A stretch of DNA of 64,000 nucleotides from Acanthornis magna (lineage: Eukaryota > Chordata > Aves > Passeriformes > Acanthizidae), in contig JAWUZG010000173.1 in assembly GCA_036785705.1 (NCBI GenBank), forward strand, positions 2,651,001 to 2,715,000, given 5' to 3'. Positions 23,591 to 35,240 of the stretch are shown in pieces (position 1 is the first letter of the stretch; every line of letters begins with the position of its first letter). Under the pieces are notes generated by a model. That model was not told where the DNA came from. It ran no database searches and saw nothing but the letters and a program-made list of their open reading frames with translations. A program made the translations under genes and the position numbers.

Positions 23591-26214
23591 TCCCACATTC
23601 TGATTATCCACCTCTGTTACAGATGAACTATTTTGGGATTGTTTTAAGCAGTTCTAAGGACATTTAGTGGTTTTTGCAGTAGCACAGGGATATCTGACCC
23701 ACCATCCTCATAATATCATGTGCCTCAGTTTCCATGTGGTCATTTATGAAAGGCTCAGTAAGGAAAAATGTGATGGTCCAACACTGAGTGCCTTCAAGTG
23801 CTGACCTAGGGCAACAACCTGCATGGAAAAAACCCCTACCATAGCCCCTTTAAACACACTTTATACACACTTTATGGTTAACCCTTTATGCAGTGTTACA
23901 AAACCCCTATCTTTGTGATTAATTTAAAAAAAAAACATAAGCTCTGTCACAGTACAATGTGGTTGAAAAAAATCTCCTTTGTACAAGGCAGAATGTTATT
24001 CATTGCAATTTTACACCTTTGTATGTACAAACAAGATGGTAAAAATTTGAGGTTGGGTTTATTTTTTTTGTTTGTTTTTGATGTTTGGTACTGGGTACAA
24101 GGATGTTTCCCTACGAACAGTAGACGAAGTAGATGAGAAGGCAAAGACAAGTAGATTTACTGTATTTAATTTCTATTTGTCATACAGAGACATGTGTACA
24201 GGTTGTTCCAACTATGGGTGTTATCCTTTCTTGGTAGTGGCTTGAAATCTACCACTCACCAAGTCATAAATACTGCATTTGGAAAGACCTTTCAGCCCAT
24301 TCAAGTCACCCTCTCGCAATAGGTACAATGGTCTCCACTAAATATTCACAAGCATAATTCAATTTTGTCATCAGAAGGGTCATTTGCCTCCTAATTACCA
24401 TGGAAATAATGCAACGGACCACTGGGTCTTCACCACAACACATACATTATTTCCCAGTGTGCTCCAATATATGGACACATAAATTGTACTTGTCTGTTTA
24501 GTTCACTGCTAAAATAAGCCCAACCACGAGTATGTTGTCCAATAAACCCCACAGCTGACACAATGCCTCAAACAAGAAATCTCTTCCTGTGTTTTAAAGT
24601 CAAATTTCAAAGTGTAGCAGAGAGCCAACAGCAACCCTTCTTCAAGAATACTGATAGCTAAAATGTTTTGTTCTCAAAAATTCTGTTGTGCTAGGAATTT
24701 AGAGGAGGTGGAAATAAGAAACAATGGCTTTGAAGTAATTAATCTCAGAGATAGAAATTAGATCAGGGTTCATATTTTACAGTGATTTACATCTTGTGCA
24801 ACCCCATTACATTTAATGGGACTACTGAAGGTCTGTGTCAACATGGAATGTGACTCTTGAGGCTTAAGCGCTGTGATTCATGGACTGGGTTACAGTGGGA
24901 GCTCTTTTTAGGCTAAGACTTTATCTCCCATGACTACTGATGGAGATTTTAGTTTGGGTTTGTTTTTGTGTATGTTTTTTTTTTTGGAGGGGGGTCTTGT
25001 TTTCCCTTTGTTTGCTTTTTAGGAATATTCAAGGGGTTTAGTCAGCTCATCAGATGCCCATATTTCATGTCTTTTTCTGTCATACCTATTCTAATGGGAG
25101 TGCCTGGACTCTTGGCATATGTAGTGTCATGTTTTTTGATGGCACAACTCTTTATTGTACATCATATAAAATATAAAACATTCAGAAGGGAGCAGTATTG
25201 CCTGAAAGTGGAAACTATAGACCAAGAGAGGCAGTATTTTATGAATACCTATGGTGTTATTCTCACTCTTAACTTCTATTTGCTTTCTTCCACTCATTTT
25301 TTCTTAATTCTGCAAGGGCCTGAAATGAACATATATGGACTTACACTTCTTTCTCTCCTGTAAAGATTTATAATAAGTTACTACTGCAGATGAACCAGAG
25401 ATGCTACACTGCTTTTGACATTGTTGAGACAATAGACTGCATGCATAAATCCAAAATACTACTGAGTGAAATAATTTTGGTGCCTTTTGCCATCCCCCAG
25501 GAGGGTTGTAATAATATAATGAATATTTAACATTTCTATTCTATTTTTATTAGAGTTTGTAGCACCTTATAAACTACAAGAAGCTCTTACTGCTTGTTCC
25601 ATATATAAATTTCCTGTCTTGGAGTGTAAACTGCTAGACACCATTTAGAATCTATTCTTAAAATGGAAGACCACTCTAGCCATATTTCAGATTAAATATA
25701 TAAATAATTCTGTGGGATATTTAGTAACTGCAATTTCAAAGAAGGACTACAAGAACATTTCTCACCTGAAATGCAGTGCACAAGGCCCACTCCCACTCAG
25801 GACTTTCCATTGCAAAGGAAGAAAAAATAAATCTATAAAGCCACTTGTGTTTTATGCAGAAACTAATGGGCGTAGGAAGCAGATATTTAACTGTCTACCC
25901 GTGTATTCTGTAGGGGCTGGTGGATTTACAATGGAATATTCCAAGGGAAACTACGCTCAAGTCGCGCCAGCGCAGAAGCATTTTCTATTTGATACTACCC
26001 TGGCAGCTGCTGTGCCATGTCCTTTCTCTAGGTGCACACACCATGCAGGAGTGGGAAGAAATCTAATCTGGGAAACTCTAAATTAAGGCTTGCCTACACT
26101 TTGTGCTTTGCCTAGTCTCTTAAACTTGTTTTTGACTGGCTATGGCTATTGTCATGCAAAGTCTTATTTCACAGAAGTTTATTTGCATTTTGAACTTGCA
26201 GTCCCTTGTCAAGA
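23591..26214. other. Intron segment, AT-rich, one weak CR1-like piece
   Basis: AT-rich unique sequence. Around 24275-24335, GCATTTGGAAAGACCTTTCA and TTCAAGTCACCCTCTCGC resemble the reverse complement of an old CR1 3' end, but too weakly to call. An open frame at 24968-25363 codes a hydrophobic Phe-rich chance peptide over a T-run. A small CpG patch (AGTCGCGCCAGCGCAG) lies near 25960. Confidence 0.45.
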
Positions 26215-26281
26215 ATAGGGTTGGAAGGTTGAACTCAATGATCTTGGGGGGTTTTTTTCCAACCTAAATGATTCTGTGATA
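26215..26281 (+). mobile_element. CR1 LINE 3' terminus, plus strand
   Basis: GGGTTGGAAGGTTGAACTCA, ATGATCTTGGGG, CCAACCTAAATGATTCTGTG and ATATG form the sense CR1 3' end with its terminal ATTCTGTGA repeat. Only about 65 bp remain. It is antisense to SETBP1. Confidence 0.85.
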
Positions 26282-26519
26282 TGCAGACAAGTACTACCTT
26301 TCTGGTGTACCACTACAGAAGACTGTGGGTATCCCCTCACATGTGGGACCTGAGCGCTCATTCACAGCAGAAGGATGATGCTATGGGCTTTAAGGAAAGA
26401 TTGTTTTTCTCCCTCAAACTGGACACCAGCTCATTAAAGTCAGGCAAAAAAAACCCCAAGCCAAACAGAGCGGCTTGAAACATTGCTCTGTCCCTTCCCA
26501 TTCCAAATGGCAAGCCAGT

Positions 26520-26975
26520 GCTTTTGATCCTGTCACACCATTTATCCGCCACCTCCCCGAACACTCGTCAGGAGATCTCCAAGGCTCCGTTTGAACCTCC
26601 TGCCCCGTGTCTGGGTGTAGGACCAGAGCCTGCTGCCACTCTGCAGCCTGCTCCACATTTATTAATGGTTTTCCTTTCTCCCTGACGGTACCTCCCAGCA
26701 TGAGCACAGAACCCCTGGCAGCTCTGTGACCTTTGCAGAGCACGGAGGGGGAAGAGAGCGGACGAGAGCTCAGAAGTGGGTTTGATCTACTCCACAAACA
26801 CTGACCACACTGCGAAACAAACAGCTGCAAGGGAAGACAAAGAAGGTCTGAGAACGGAAACCAATATATTCTGAAAGCTGGGAGCGGTTAAACGCGATGA
26901 AGAGCCACAGCAGCTGACGGGGAGGGAGCTGGGAGCGGGAGGAGGGAGCGCTCCGTCACATGCGCTCGGCATATT
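26520..26975. promoter_or_regulatory. CpG cluster, possible internal promoter or enhancer
   Basis: By hand count there are about 20 CpGs in 455 bp, nine of them within 26881-26970 (GGAGCGG, AACGCGATG, TGACGGGG, GAGCGCTCCGTC, ATGCGCTCGGC). The surrounding intron is strongly CpG-poor. Sp1-like G-rich boxes (GGGAGCGGGAGGAGGGAGCG) and a CRE half-site (CCGTCA) are present. An AT-rich ATATTATCA lies just to the right, the upstream side for minus-strand transcription. This could be an alternative SETBP1 promoter or an unmethylated enhancer. No transcript evidence is available from sequence alone. Confidence 0.35.
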
Positions 26976-28179
26976 ATCATTTTTCAATACTCACATTAAG
27001 AACAAGAAAACCACAAAGTTTCATAACTTGTCATTTAGCTTAAGGGGGGGAGGGGGGGGTGGTGAGCAGGGAAGAAGAAAGAAAAACATAAAAATAATAA
27101 AAAAATAAGGTTAAAAGGGGAATAACAAAAACATCTCTGAAGTGCAGAGAATTGCAAGGTGACCTTCAGACAAAATCTGGGGTGAGCAACCCAGCTCTTG
27201 TCTTCAGATGTCATTCATTTCCTAACTCGCTCTTTGCAAAGGAAGGACAAAAGGCAGCTTCTTGAGTCGTCTGCAGGAAGATGAACAGAACAAGGACTTT
27301 CTGTTTGTACTTCTGTGTTCCTCTTTTTAAAATAATAACAGAGAGTAGTATGATCTGAAGTGGCTGCCTGGGGGACTTTTTGTCTTTCTGTTTTTAGTGC
27401 ACATCTCTCTGCGCTGAGTGAAGGATCCATGCAAATAAGTGGAGGGTTTGCACTGAAGGGACTACATGGGGAAAACAGCCAAATTGATTGCACACCCCTC
27501 AGTTCACACACCAGCACTGCCAAGTGCCTGGAGTACACAATCCAAAAAAGACAACAGCACATTGTGTTCCCTTGCACTGGTTTAACTTCTCTCCATCATA
27601 ACCGCTTCTTTTAATAATTGCTCCTATTTAAGATACAAATCTGATTTTTCACATAACCTCCCCTTGACCTTTTGTAACAGTTTTAGTCCTTAAATCTCAG
27701 GAACCTCATAAGTGTTAAGATCTTTCATGGTATTTAGGTGTGGAAATGGAGGTGCTCTTGGAAATTATGAAAATGATGACATCGTTTTGTCTGTGTCAAC
27801 ATTCCTATGAGGAAATAATGCTGAAATCTCATTCAAACCTCCCAGATTCCAGTCCCTTCTTTGAAAATTGCTGTCACTTTAAAATACATATGTGTAATAA
27901 GATATAAATTGCCATGTCTCAGGTTATAAGCCAAACACTGAGCACAGACAGTGGACAAAACCTATTTTTCTTATGATCAAATTATGCTTATTATTATCGT
28001 CTACTACGTGGTTTCTTGCATGCTCCTTTGAAGCATCTGGCATTGGCTACAGTCATTAATTGGAAACTTGTAGTGAGACAATAACAAGTAACAATTCCTC
28101 TGGTCTAATGTTTAATAAACATCAAGGGTTAAAAAGCAACAGCTCATTTACTCAGTATTAGTATCTAGGAAGCTTTCCT
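26976..28179. other. Intron segment with a G-rich tract
   Basis: A G-rich run (27043-27066, G7 and G8 runs separated by one A) is followed by AT-rich unique sequence. No exon candidate is seen. Confidence 0.5.
27043..27066. repeat. G-run simple tract
   Basis: AAGGGGGGGAGGGGGGGGTG: two long G-runs about 80 bp from the CpG cluster. It could form a G-quadruplex, but only two long runs are present, which would each have to split. Confidence 0.7.
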
Positions 28180-28226
28180 GAGTAACTGAAGGGTCAACCT
28201 AAACGATCTAGTGATTCTATGATTCA
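28180..28226 (+). mobile_element. CR1 3'-terminal relic, plus strand
   Basis: GAAGGGTCAACCTAAACGAT, then CTAGTGATTCTATGATTC. The two ATTCTATG-type terminal repeats mark the end of a CR1. The body is almost gone. Confidence 0.65.
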
Positions 28227-30004
28227 AAGATATCAACTTCTTGAGCTGCTTCTTGAATGTATTGATGTTTTCATATCCTCAAGCCAGCTATTGGATCTCA
28301 TCATTTTTTCCAATTTTCCTTTTTGTTGGACGAAGGGTACAACCTCAGTGACTAGAAACGTGAATGATCCCAGTTTGAAAACAAACAAAACCACAAAAAA
28401 TTAAGACTTTTCAGAGGAAAAAAAAGCCTTTACATTATAGTGTTTGTAGTTATAAAGAGATTTCTGCACTGCCCACAATCTATCAGGCCATAGTGAGCGC
28501 TGGCAAAATGGAAAAAACAAATGTGGCTTCAGAGCCAAGGTTTCACAGGTCATCCTGAAAGCTTTAGCTGTTTATTTCCTGCTGGAGAGACCCCCCAGGC
28601 ATTCTGTGTACCTGTGTGAAGCTCCTGCTGGCATCGGCAGGAGTGTGTCACACAGGAGAGAAAACTGCACTGAAGGACCTCTTCTAAATGGGATGGTGAA
28701 TTTTTACATGCTGAAGGCATGCACAAGCTCCAAGAGTGCAAAGTGTCCTCTGCATCCACGGCTGAAGTCAGTTCACAGGGAATTTCCCCCAGGCAACCTT
28801 TGCACAGAAAACCCCATGGCCACAAGGTCTGTGCCTCCGAGGGAAGCAGCAGGTTAACACTCACCTCGACCACCCCATTAACATGGGCACCCTGGGAGTG
28901 CTGCTGCTGCAGGCAGGAAACTCACCCCTGGCTGAGGCCATGCACATACCACCATGTCAGAAATAGCTGGATGTGGCAAGAGTATCACGTCCCCCATAAT
29001 TGGGAGGGATCGGATTTCTCCGTGGCGCGGGAATGGCTAAACAGCCTGTGGTACAGGCTCATGGGAGCCTACAAATTGCATGGGCGAGGAATTAAAAAAG
29101 AGCTGCCTGATGATGACAGTCCCAATCCTTCTTGTGCCATCTGGTTGCTCCATCCCTGCTCTGCACATCAGGCTGTGCATGCACAGGGATAGAGGCAGTG
29201 TGGTGCTGTTTCTGGGATCAGTGGTGCAGAGACCCGGTCTGGGCATGGCATTTGCAGCCACACATCCACACAGCTTCACAGAGCTTCTGAAACACACGTT
29301 AATCCAAACCTGTGAGATATGCCAGGCTCCCTCTACCATTGCTTAGGTGGACAGCAGCAGCTGGTGGACAATTAGGAGTAACTATCCAGGAAGAAAATAG
29401 ACCAGGGGAAGGCAGACTGGCAACAGGGACCAGGACTTGCTGTGTGGTCATACCTGACTTCTCTGCAGTTACACAAAGAGCGATAAAATCACTCTGCCTC
29501 GGGAATCCTATGTTTACTCACTGAGGCGCTAAAAAGCTTCTAGCTAATGTGTAGTCCAAGATCAGCCAACACCGCCAGGTGAAGCCCTCCTGCATCGCAG
29601 ACATGCCTGGAGTATCTAGGGCACATCTCCTCCCTGTGATTCAGAGAAAAGACTCCATGAATCTTCAATCAAGAGGCTTCCCTGCGCTGTGGAACCTGCC
29701 AAGGGCACTCACAGCTTGCCTAGATAAGGGAGGCTGTTCAGGATGGCTGAGCCCCCACGTTGAGCCCCGCAGTGCTCCCCTCAGATGTGGGCTGAGCGCT
29801 GCTCCAAGCAGCTCGGAGCACACCTCCAGCGTGATGACAGCTTCGTCATCTTGAGTGACAGGGCTAGACTCGAGGAATTTGGATACACTACACAGGAATC
29901 CACTATTAGCGGGATACGCAAGAGGCACAGGCCTAAACCAAGCAACACCAAGTGATGAAGTGAATTTGGAGCGGCGCCAGGAAGACTACAGGACAGGAAG
30001 AAAT
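28227..30004. other. Intron segment, moderately GC-rich, no recognised gene
   Basis: Between 28.5 and 29.9 kb the base composition is GC-richer, with overlapping chance frames of up to 157 codons in several phases. A GGCGCGGGAA element (29024-29033) matches an E2F site. No exon with domain content is recognised. Confidence 0.5.
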
Positions 30005-30260
30005 GAAAGATCAAAGTGTTTTTAACACTGTCTCCACATGCTCAACAAGGATTTTCTCAAGAATTTTTGCTTTAAAAATGCTCTATGATATATAGCATTC
30101 TTTCCAGAGCTGCCCTTTATCATCTGATGAACAGCAAGAATCAAATTGCTGTGGCAGTTGGATTAATCCTTTCTAAATGGCTCATTTCTGCTTTTATTCT
30201 TAATATGCAAAGCATGGTAATTCCATTAAAAATCTCTGAGACTGCTGGGACTTTATAGAG
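30005..30260. promoter_or_regulatory. Candidate conserved non-coding block E
   Basis: Repeat-free AT-rich block with TTGGATTAATCCTTTC (a bicoid/OTX-type TAATCC palindrome, 30160-30175), TAATATGCAAAGCATGG (octamer-like) and ATGATATATAGCATTC. It is enhancer-like by eye only. Confidence 0.3.
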
Positions 30261-30744
30261 AGTAACACAACATTTGGCCCACCCTAACCTGGTCCTGTGC
30301 CCCTGAAGAAATGAGAGGGATGCTCTTAGGTCCTCCTTTCAAATCACAGAACTCTTCAACAACACAGGAATACAACTCACCCAGCAAGTGACTCATAAAG
30401 GATGAAAGGCAAGTACTGCCACAAAACAGGCTTGTGCCCTATGAATTAAGGGCTGCTGTTTCACAACTCCTAGGTGTCCCACAGAGAGACACATCTTTCC
30501 TCGGGCATCTAAAAATGAGATGCTGTAATGTGAACAAAAAAATCATCATAGTCTTCCTTGATAGTCAATGAAGAGGAACAGGTACCCCAGAGGACAATTT
30601 GTATCACACTCAAACAGGCATCCAAGGCAGGTTAAATGGATTGCTCCCTGGAGATAACTATTTCTTACTGTTGACTAAAAAAGGGAGCCCAGGGTGGCTA
30701 GTTCAAACTTAGGCATCTAACTTCAGACATCTAAAGCTGTGTGA

Positions 30745-31100
30745 AATGAATCACACATGTAGAGGGACTAGGAGATCATCTATCTTTTATATGTCATAGA
30801 GCTTTAATTTTTGCCCAGCTCCTCTTTTGTTGAGCCCAATAACTTTTGTCTAAAATGTTTCCTCCAGAGAGGCCTTCAATCTTGAAGACATAAAAAGATG
30901 AAGAATTCTTGACTTCCACTGGCCCCTTGTTTTAGTGATTAACCACTATCACTGGGAAAAACACTGCTGGTTCCAATTTGCTCTTGGTTAACATTTTGTT
31001 TCCCTTTGCTATCTTGAAGAGATTGCTGTATTTTCTCTCTGGAAGTGCTGAACTGCTGATGAGGTTTCAGATTGCCAAGTCTGAATGCCAAGTTGTCCAG
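30745..31100 (-). mobile_element. Ancient amniote CR1/L3-type LINE relic
   Basis: The plus strand carries GGGACTAGGAGATCATCTAT, then CATAGAGCTTTAATTTTTGC, CCAGCTCCTCTTTTGTTGAG, CCAATAACTTTTGTCTAAAA, TTCCTCCAGAGAGGCCTTCA, TCTTGAAGACAT and GTGATTAACCACTATCACTG. This word order is that of old CR1 families shared by birds, crocodilians and turtles, not of the young avian CR1. It is heavily mutated and 5' truncated. Confidence 0.75.
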
Positions 31101-32456
31101 CCTATTTTCTCTTCCAAAAGTTAAGATCTTTGTACAAACTTCCACCCACCTAGAAGAAGCACTGCCTCATTTTTATGTTTGACTAGGACATGCTTTAATA
31201 AGACCAGTGTCTTTGCATGCCCCAACATCCCAGGGACCTGAAAGAAGACTGCAAATATTAATAATTATTGTTTCAGCATCTCTTAAAGTAAATATTGCCA
31301 CATACCCTTCAGAAGCAGAGAAACTAAAGGGCAGAGAAGGCAAGTCTGGAGAATAAGTGGGAGCAGATGTCCTCCTACCTGAATTATAACAAGGTCTTTT
31401 AAGCACTGGACTTCAGTTAGCACTTTGACACCTTTAGTCACACCTTGTTTCTTTTCTACTGGAAGAGGACGTGAATAGATTGGAGAAATTTTATCTTCAG
31501 TGCTTGGTTTTCAATATCCAAGAAGCACATTTTTGTTCTCTTTATAATACCTCCAAAAGAAAAGGTATCCAGTCTCTGGTGTTGGCTCCATGGCACTACA
31601 ATATATATTTTAGCATAAATTGCAATATGTATTGCCAACAAGTTTCAATCATCATCGGAAATAAATTTGGATGGAGTTCACCTAAATTTACCTCTACATC
31701 AGTAACCACACCAGATCTGAATCAAATCGCTGCATTTGCAGATAGAAACAGGGCAGTGAGGAGGGCAGTTACTCAAATCACTTTAAAAAAAAAAAAAAAA
31801 AAGAAGGGATTGTGGGAACACTAAGATGCTAGAGAGAGCCATTTGGCACAGGTGTTTATTCTCTTTATTCAGTTGCCATTATTTATTCTATCATAGATGA
31901 GGGGCCTATTGGATGCTGTACTGCAAAATAACAGAAAGGATAGTCCGGGTTTTTATTTTCATGGGCTCCATCTAATAGAGCCAAAGTGAAAAAATATCAT
32001 TGAAAACATCTCCATATAAAAAACTCCCACAGCTATATATAGATGCTAGATAAAGCTAATCATATCATGCAGATAATGTTTCTATGATCAGCTTCCAAAT
32101 ACACCCAGTAACAAGGCTCCTGCCAATTTTAAGCTATTTCATAATGGACACGAACAGGAGATATCTCAAAGTATAAACATCTCTCCTGGTCTTCATTTCT
32201 GTTATCTCTGCCTTACAGAACTCTCTTCAACTCATATTTACTGCAACTGTGTGCATTGTTTTTCCTACTTCAAACTTAGTATTCCTCCTGAAGAACTTGG
32301 CCCTTTAACAGATTGTGTTATCACTGTGCATGTCTAGAGCAGACTGTGCTGTTATAAATGGTCCCCACCCACCATTTGGATGATACAGTGACCTAAGAAC
32401 TCTAATCGAAGTCAGACTCTACCGCATACTGCTACTACAACTTGTAATTGCCCAAT

Positions 32457-32516
32457 TGTTATCATTATTATCATCATTATTATCACCATTATCACCATAA
32501 TTAGTAGCATTAATGT
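32457..32516. repeat. Imperfect (ATT/ATC/ACC) trinucleotide tract
   Basis: About 60 bp of ATY-type triplets (TTATCATTATTATCATCATT and on). Interruptions show that it is old and probably not highly polymorphic. Confidence 0.75.
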
Positions 32517-33058
32517 TAGAATTAGCATTGCATTTTTTCATATATGTACTTTAACACATTTAGCTTTTAAGAAACTGGCTTAAACAGATGATGAAATTGT
32601 TAGGCACCTGCAAGACAGAGTTGGAATCTCACTGGGTTTGCTTTTATAACAACCACGCCAGGGCCTGACCCTCAAACCCAGTGCAAAATACTTCTAACCA
32701 AACTGTCCAACCAAAACATAGATATAGAAATGTCCACATACTTTCCCAGAGTATTTAGTGTGCTTTAGATGAAGGTCATAATAAAAGTACTAGTTTTATT
32801 ATTCCAGTTTCAGCAGATGGTCTGAACTATTAAGAGTCAATTTGAGCCTATTAAAAATGTCATCTATTCTATTTCCAGACAATATCGCAGCAGTTCAACC
32901 TCATTACTTATCTGTCACTATAAAGAGCAGATAAACCTTCATCCATCACATCCAATGACTTTTCTGCCCAGAATTCTGTATTTTTTTTCCTTTGCTAAAT
33001 TATTCCTCTCCTCAGTTCCACAGCAATATGGGCATCCATTCCCTATTCCCACACACAA

Positions 33059-33078
33059 ATATATATATATATATATAT
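33059..33078. repeat. (AT)10 microsatellite
   Basis: Ten AT units, preceded by a short CA run and followed by CTATATG. It is perfect over 20 bp. Confidence 0.9.
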
Positions 33079-34559
33079 CTATATGCTTGAAGAATATTTA
33101 GTTTTCACTTAGCACATTTTCCAAAGAATCTCAAAGGCCATCAAAAAGTACAAATGTATCTTTACAACCATTACTCAAATGACACCTCTGAGGTGTGGGG
33201 TCATTCGTCTCCACAATTTTTTTTAAAATTGTGCTCTCTGAAGGTAAGTAAAGCAATCAATGCTGACACAGCACAAACTTTGCTTTTGAAATCATATAGG
33301 CTCCCAGAATTTCCAGGAGTACTGTCTGCTCTTTTTTCTTCCAGTTGTTGCTCTGGGTCGTTAAGTCAATCATTTTTTAAAACATTTTCCAAATATTTTC
33401 CAAATTCCATTTTTTCCTTGGCTTAAAACTAGTTTTCCCTGGAAAAGTATGAATAATGTTTCTGCAAATTCTGTCTTAAAATCTATACAAGTAAAACTGT
33501 AGAACATATATTTTATTTTATTCAAGGAATGAGTGGTGCTTCACACTGCATCTTGATTTGCAAAGTCATTAGTAACTTATTCCTAAACTTTTAAAAAACA
33601 GTCTGATATTTGGAGACCCTGTTTTGAAGCACTGAGATTCAGATCCATATAAAATACTCGTATCTCTCTTTTACATCTTTTATAAAATTAACCATGAGCT
33701 AAGTAGTTGCAATTTGGAGTATTTAAAACTTCCAGGGATATTCAGAGACATTTCATTTCTCAATTATGTTTATACAATGCTTAATTGTGGCAACTTGTTG
33801 AAACAGAGGATTATTGACAGCCATGACTACCATATTTATTCATGTTTATGGATACATGAGAAACAATCACTTAAGGTACAGTCATCCAGTAGGTTCCCAT
33901 GTGTCTACAGGTGTTATATACTTTATTTTGTGAATTGAGAGGGGGAAAGGAAAATTTTTGCTGCCATAACTCAATCACATTAGAAGAAAAAAAATATGTA
34001 GTGCATATCATCTATCTATTTTTATATGACAACATAGAAAGAGACACTTCAAAAAAATAGGAAGTGATGCTTTGAGTTCATTAAAGAGATGTATTTTCTG
34101 ATATGTAATACAACTGACACTTTAGGGGAATATGACTTTTTTTTCCATCACAGAGAATATCTGAAACATAAGAAGCATCAATCAATACCTGCAGTTCCTT
34201 GAGAGACAGCATTAAACAAGAGAAAAAATCGCTTCCTTTTTCTGCTGTGTTCTACTACGAGTGTCTACACTGAAGGTCTGTGTTCCAGCCAAAGCAATTA
34301 ATGATTAATGAAAGCAGACAGAGCTTGTTTGGAGAAAGGGGGGAACACATGAAACTGAGCAATGCATGATGGCTTCATTAAAAAAAAAAGGCTGAGCAAC
34401 AACTTCGGGGGGAAAAAGAAGTCCAAAGCATTTTTCTGAGCTCTTTGTACTCTCACCAAGCAAGATTCTGAGCCTTTTTCCTATGGTGTTTCATGGACTA
34501 CAAGGAAGAATAGGCCTTTATCAGGCAGAAATCTGTAGCAAAATTGTCTGTCTTTGGTG

Positions 34560-35240
34560 CTCTGTGGATCCTCTCATCTCTGAGCCACCTGGGTGGGAAA
34601 TGACTTTGGTTTCAGCCATTTCACCATCAGCATCCTCAACTGTGGCTGGGCTGTGCTATGTGCTGGAGGAGGTGTCCCCCAACCCGACAGCTGCTCCTAC
34701 TGCTTGTAAGATCTCAAGACCTGTAACTGTTTAACTAATATTTACTCTATTTCAGCGTATGGGCTGGGTTTTGTCTTTTGTAGCCAGCTGGAGGGGCACT
34801 TTTCCAGTGGAAAGCACAGGAGAAATTTGGTCTGGCTTGGCCAGGATTCCTCCTGTGATCCCCTGAGGAGAAGACGTTGCCATGGCAGCTTTGCTGTTCC
34901 TTCAAGTGGTGCAATAGCTGCTGTTGCCACATTAAGCCAGCTCTGCTGGTCTGTGAAGGTGAGCTGCCTCTCCGGGTGATTATAGAAGTACCTGCTTCCC
35001 CATGTACTTCTGCTGCTTTTCCCTCCATCTGCCTGAGACGTACAAATATTTTGTTATCCTTTCTGCGGGAGGTGACCTACCACGGCTGTCATGCTGTTCA
35101 TCTCTCCGGATTTTAGCAGCCAGCTCTGCCGCGTAAAGGGCTGCAGCTTTTGCTGAGGGACTCATGCCGGCCCATTAAGGTCCCTGCTAGTGATGGGAGA
35201 GATGTCAATTAATTTCTGTTCTGAGCTCTGCGGTGGCATT
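34560..35240. other. GC-richer intron block with X-box-like site and possible cryptic exon
   Basis: The composition rises and CpGs are retained (35060-35180). GTTGCCATGGCAGC (34876-34889) is one base from the canonical RFX X-box GTTGCCATGGCAAC. On the minus strand 35183-35081 has an acceptor-like CTAGCAG, an ATG at 35165, an Ala-rich open frame (MSPSAKAAALYAAELAAK...) and a GTAGGT donor-like site at 35080. This could be an alternative first or cryptic exon, or simply a conserved enhancer that happens to be open. I do not recognise the peptide. Confidence 0.3.

Larger units (their letters stand above)
31101..34559. other. Intron segment, AT-rich, several simple repeats
   Basis: It contains A18 (31785-31802), an ATT/ATC trinucleotide-like tract (32457-32516) and (AT)10 (33059-33078). 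A homeodomain-like CAATTAATGATTAATGAAAG lies at about 34296-34315. No gene is recognised. Confidence 0.5.

Noticed and set aside
24968..25363. 131-codon hydrophobic open frame, membrane-protein-like
   Set aside because: Hydrophobicity comes from T-rich DNA (Phe, Leu, Ile codons). No family resemblance.
34187..34235. Donor-like CAG/GTATTG on the minus strand as SETBP1 exon 3
   Set aside because: The preceding codons read ...LMLSLKELQ, which does not match the expected ...DLKGFQPQ, and no acceptor lies 54 bp upstream.
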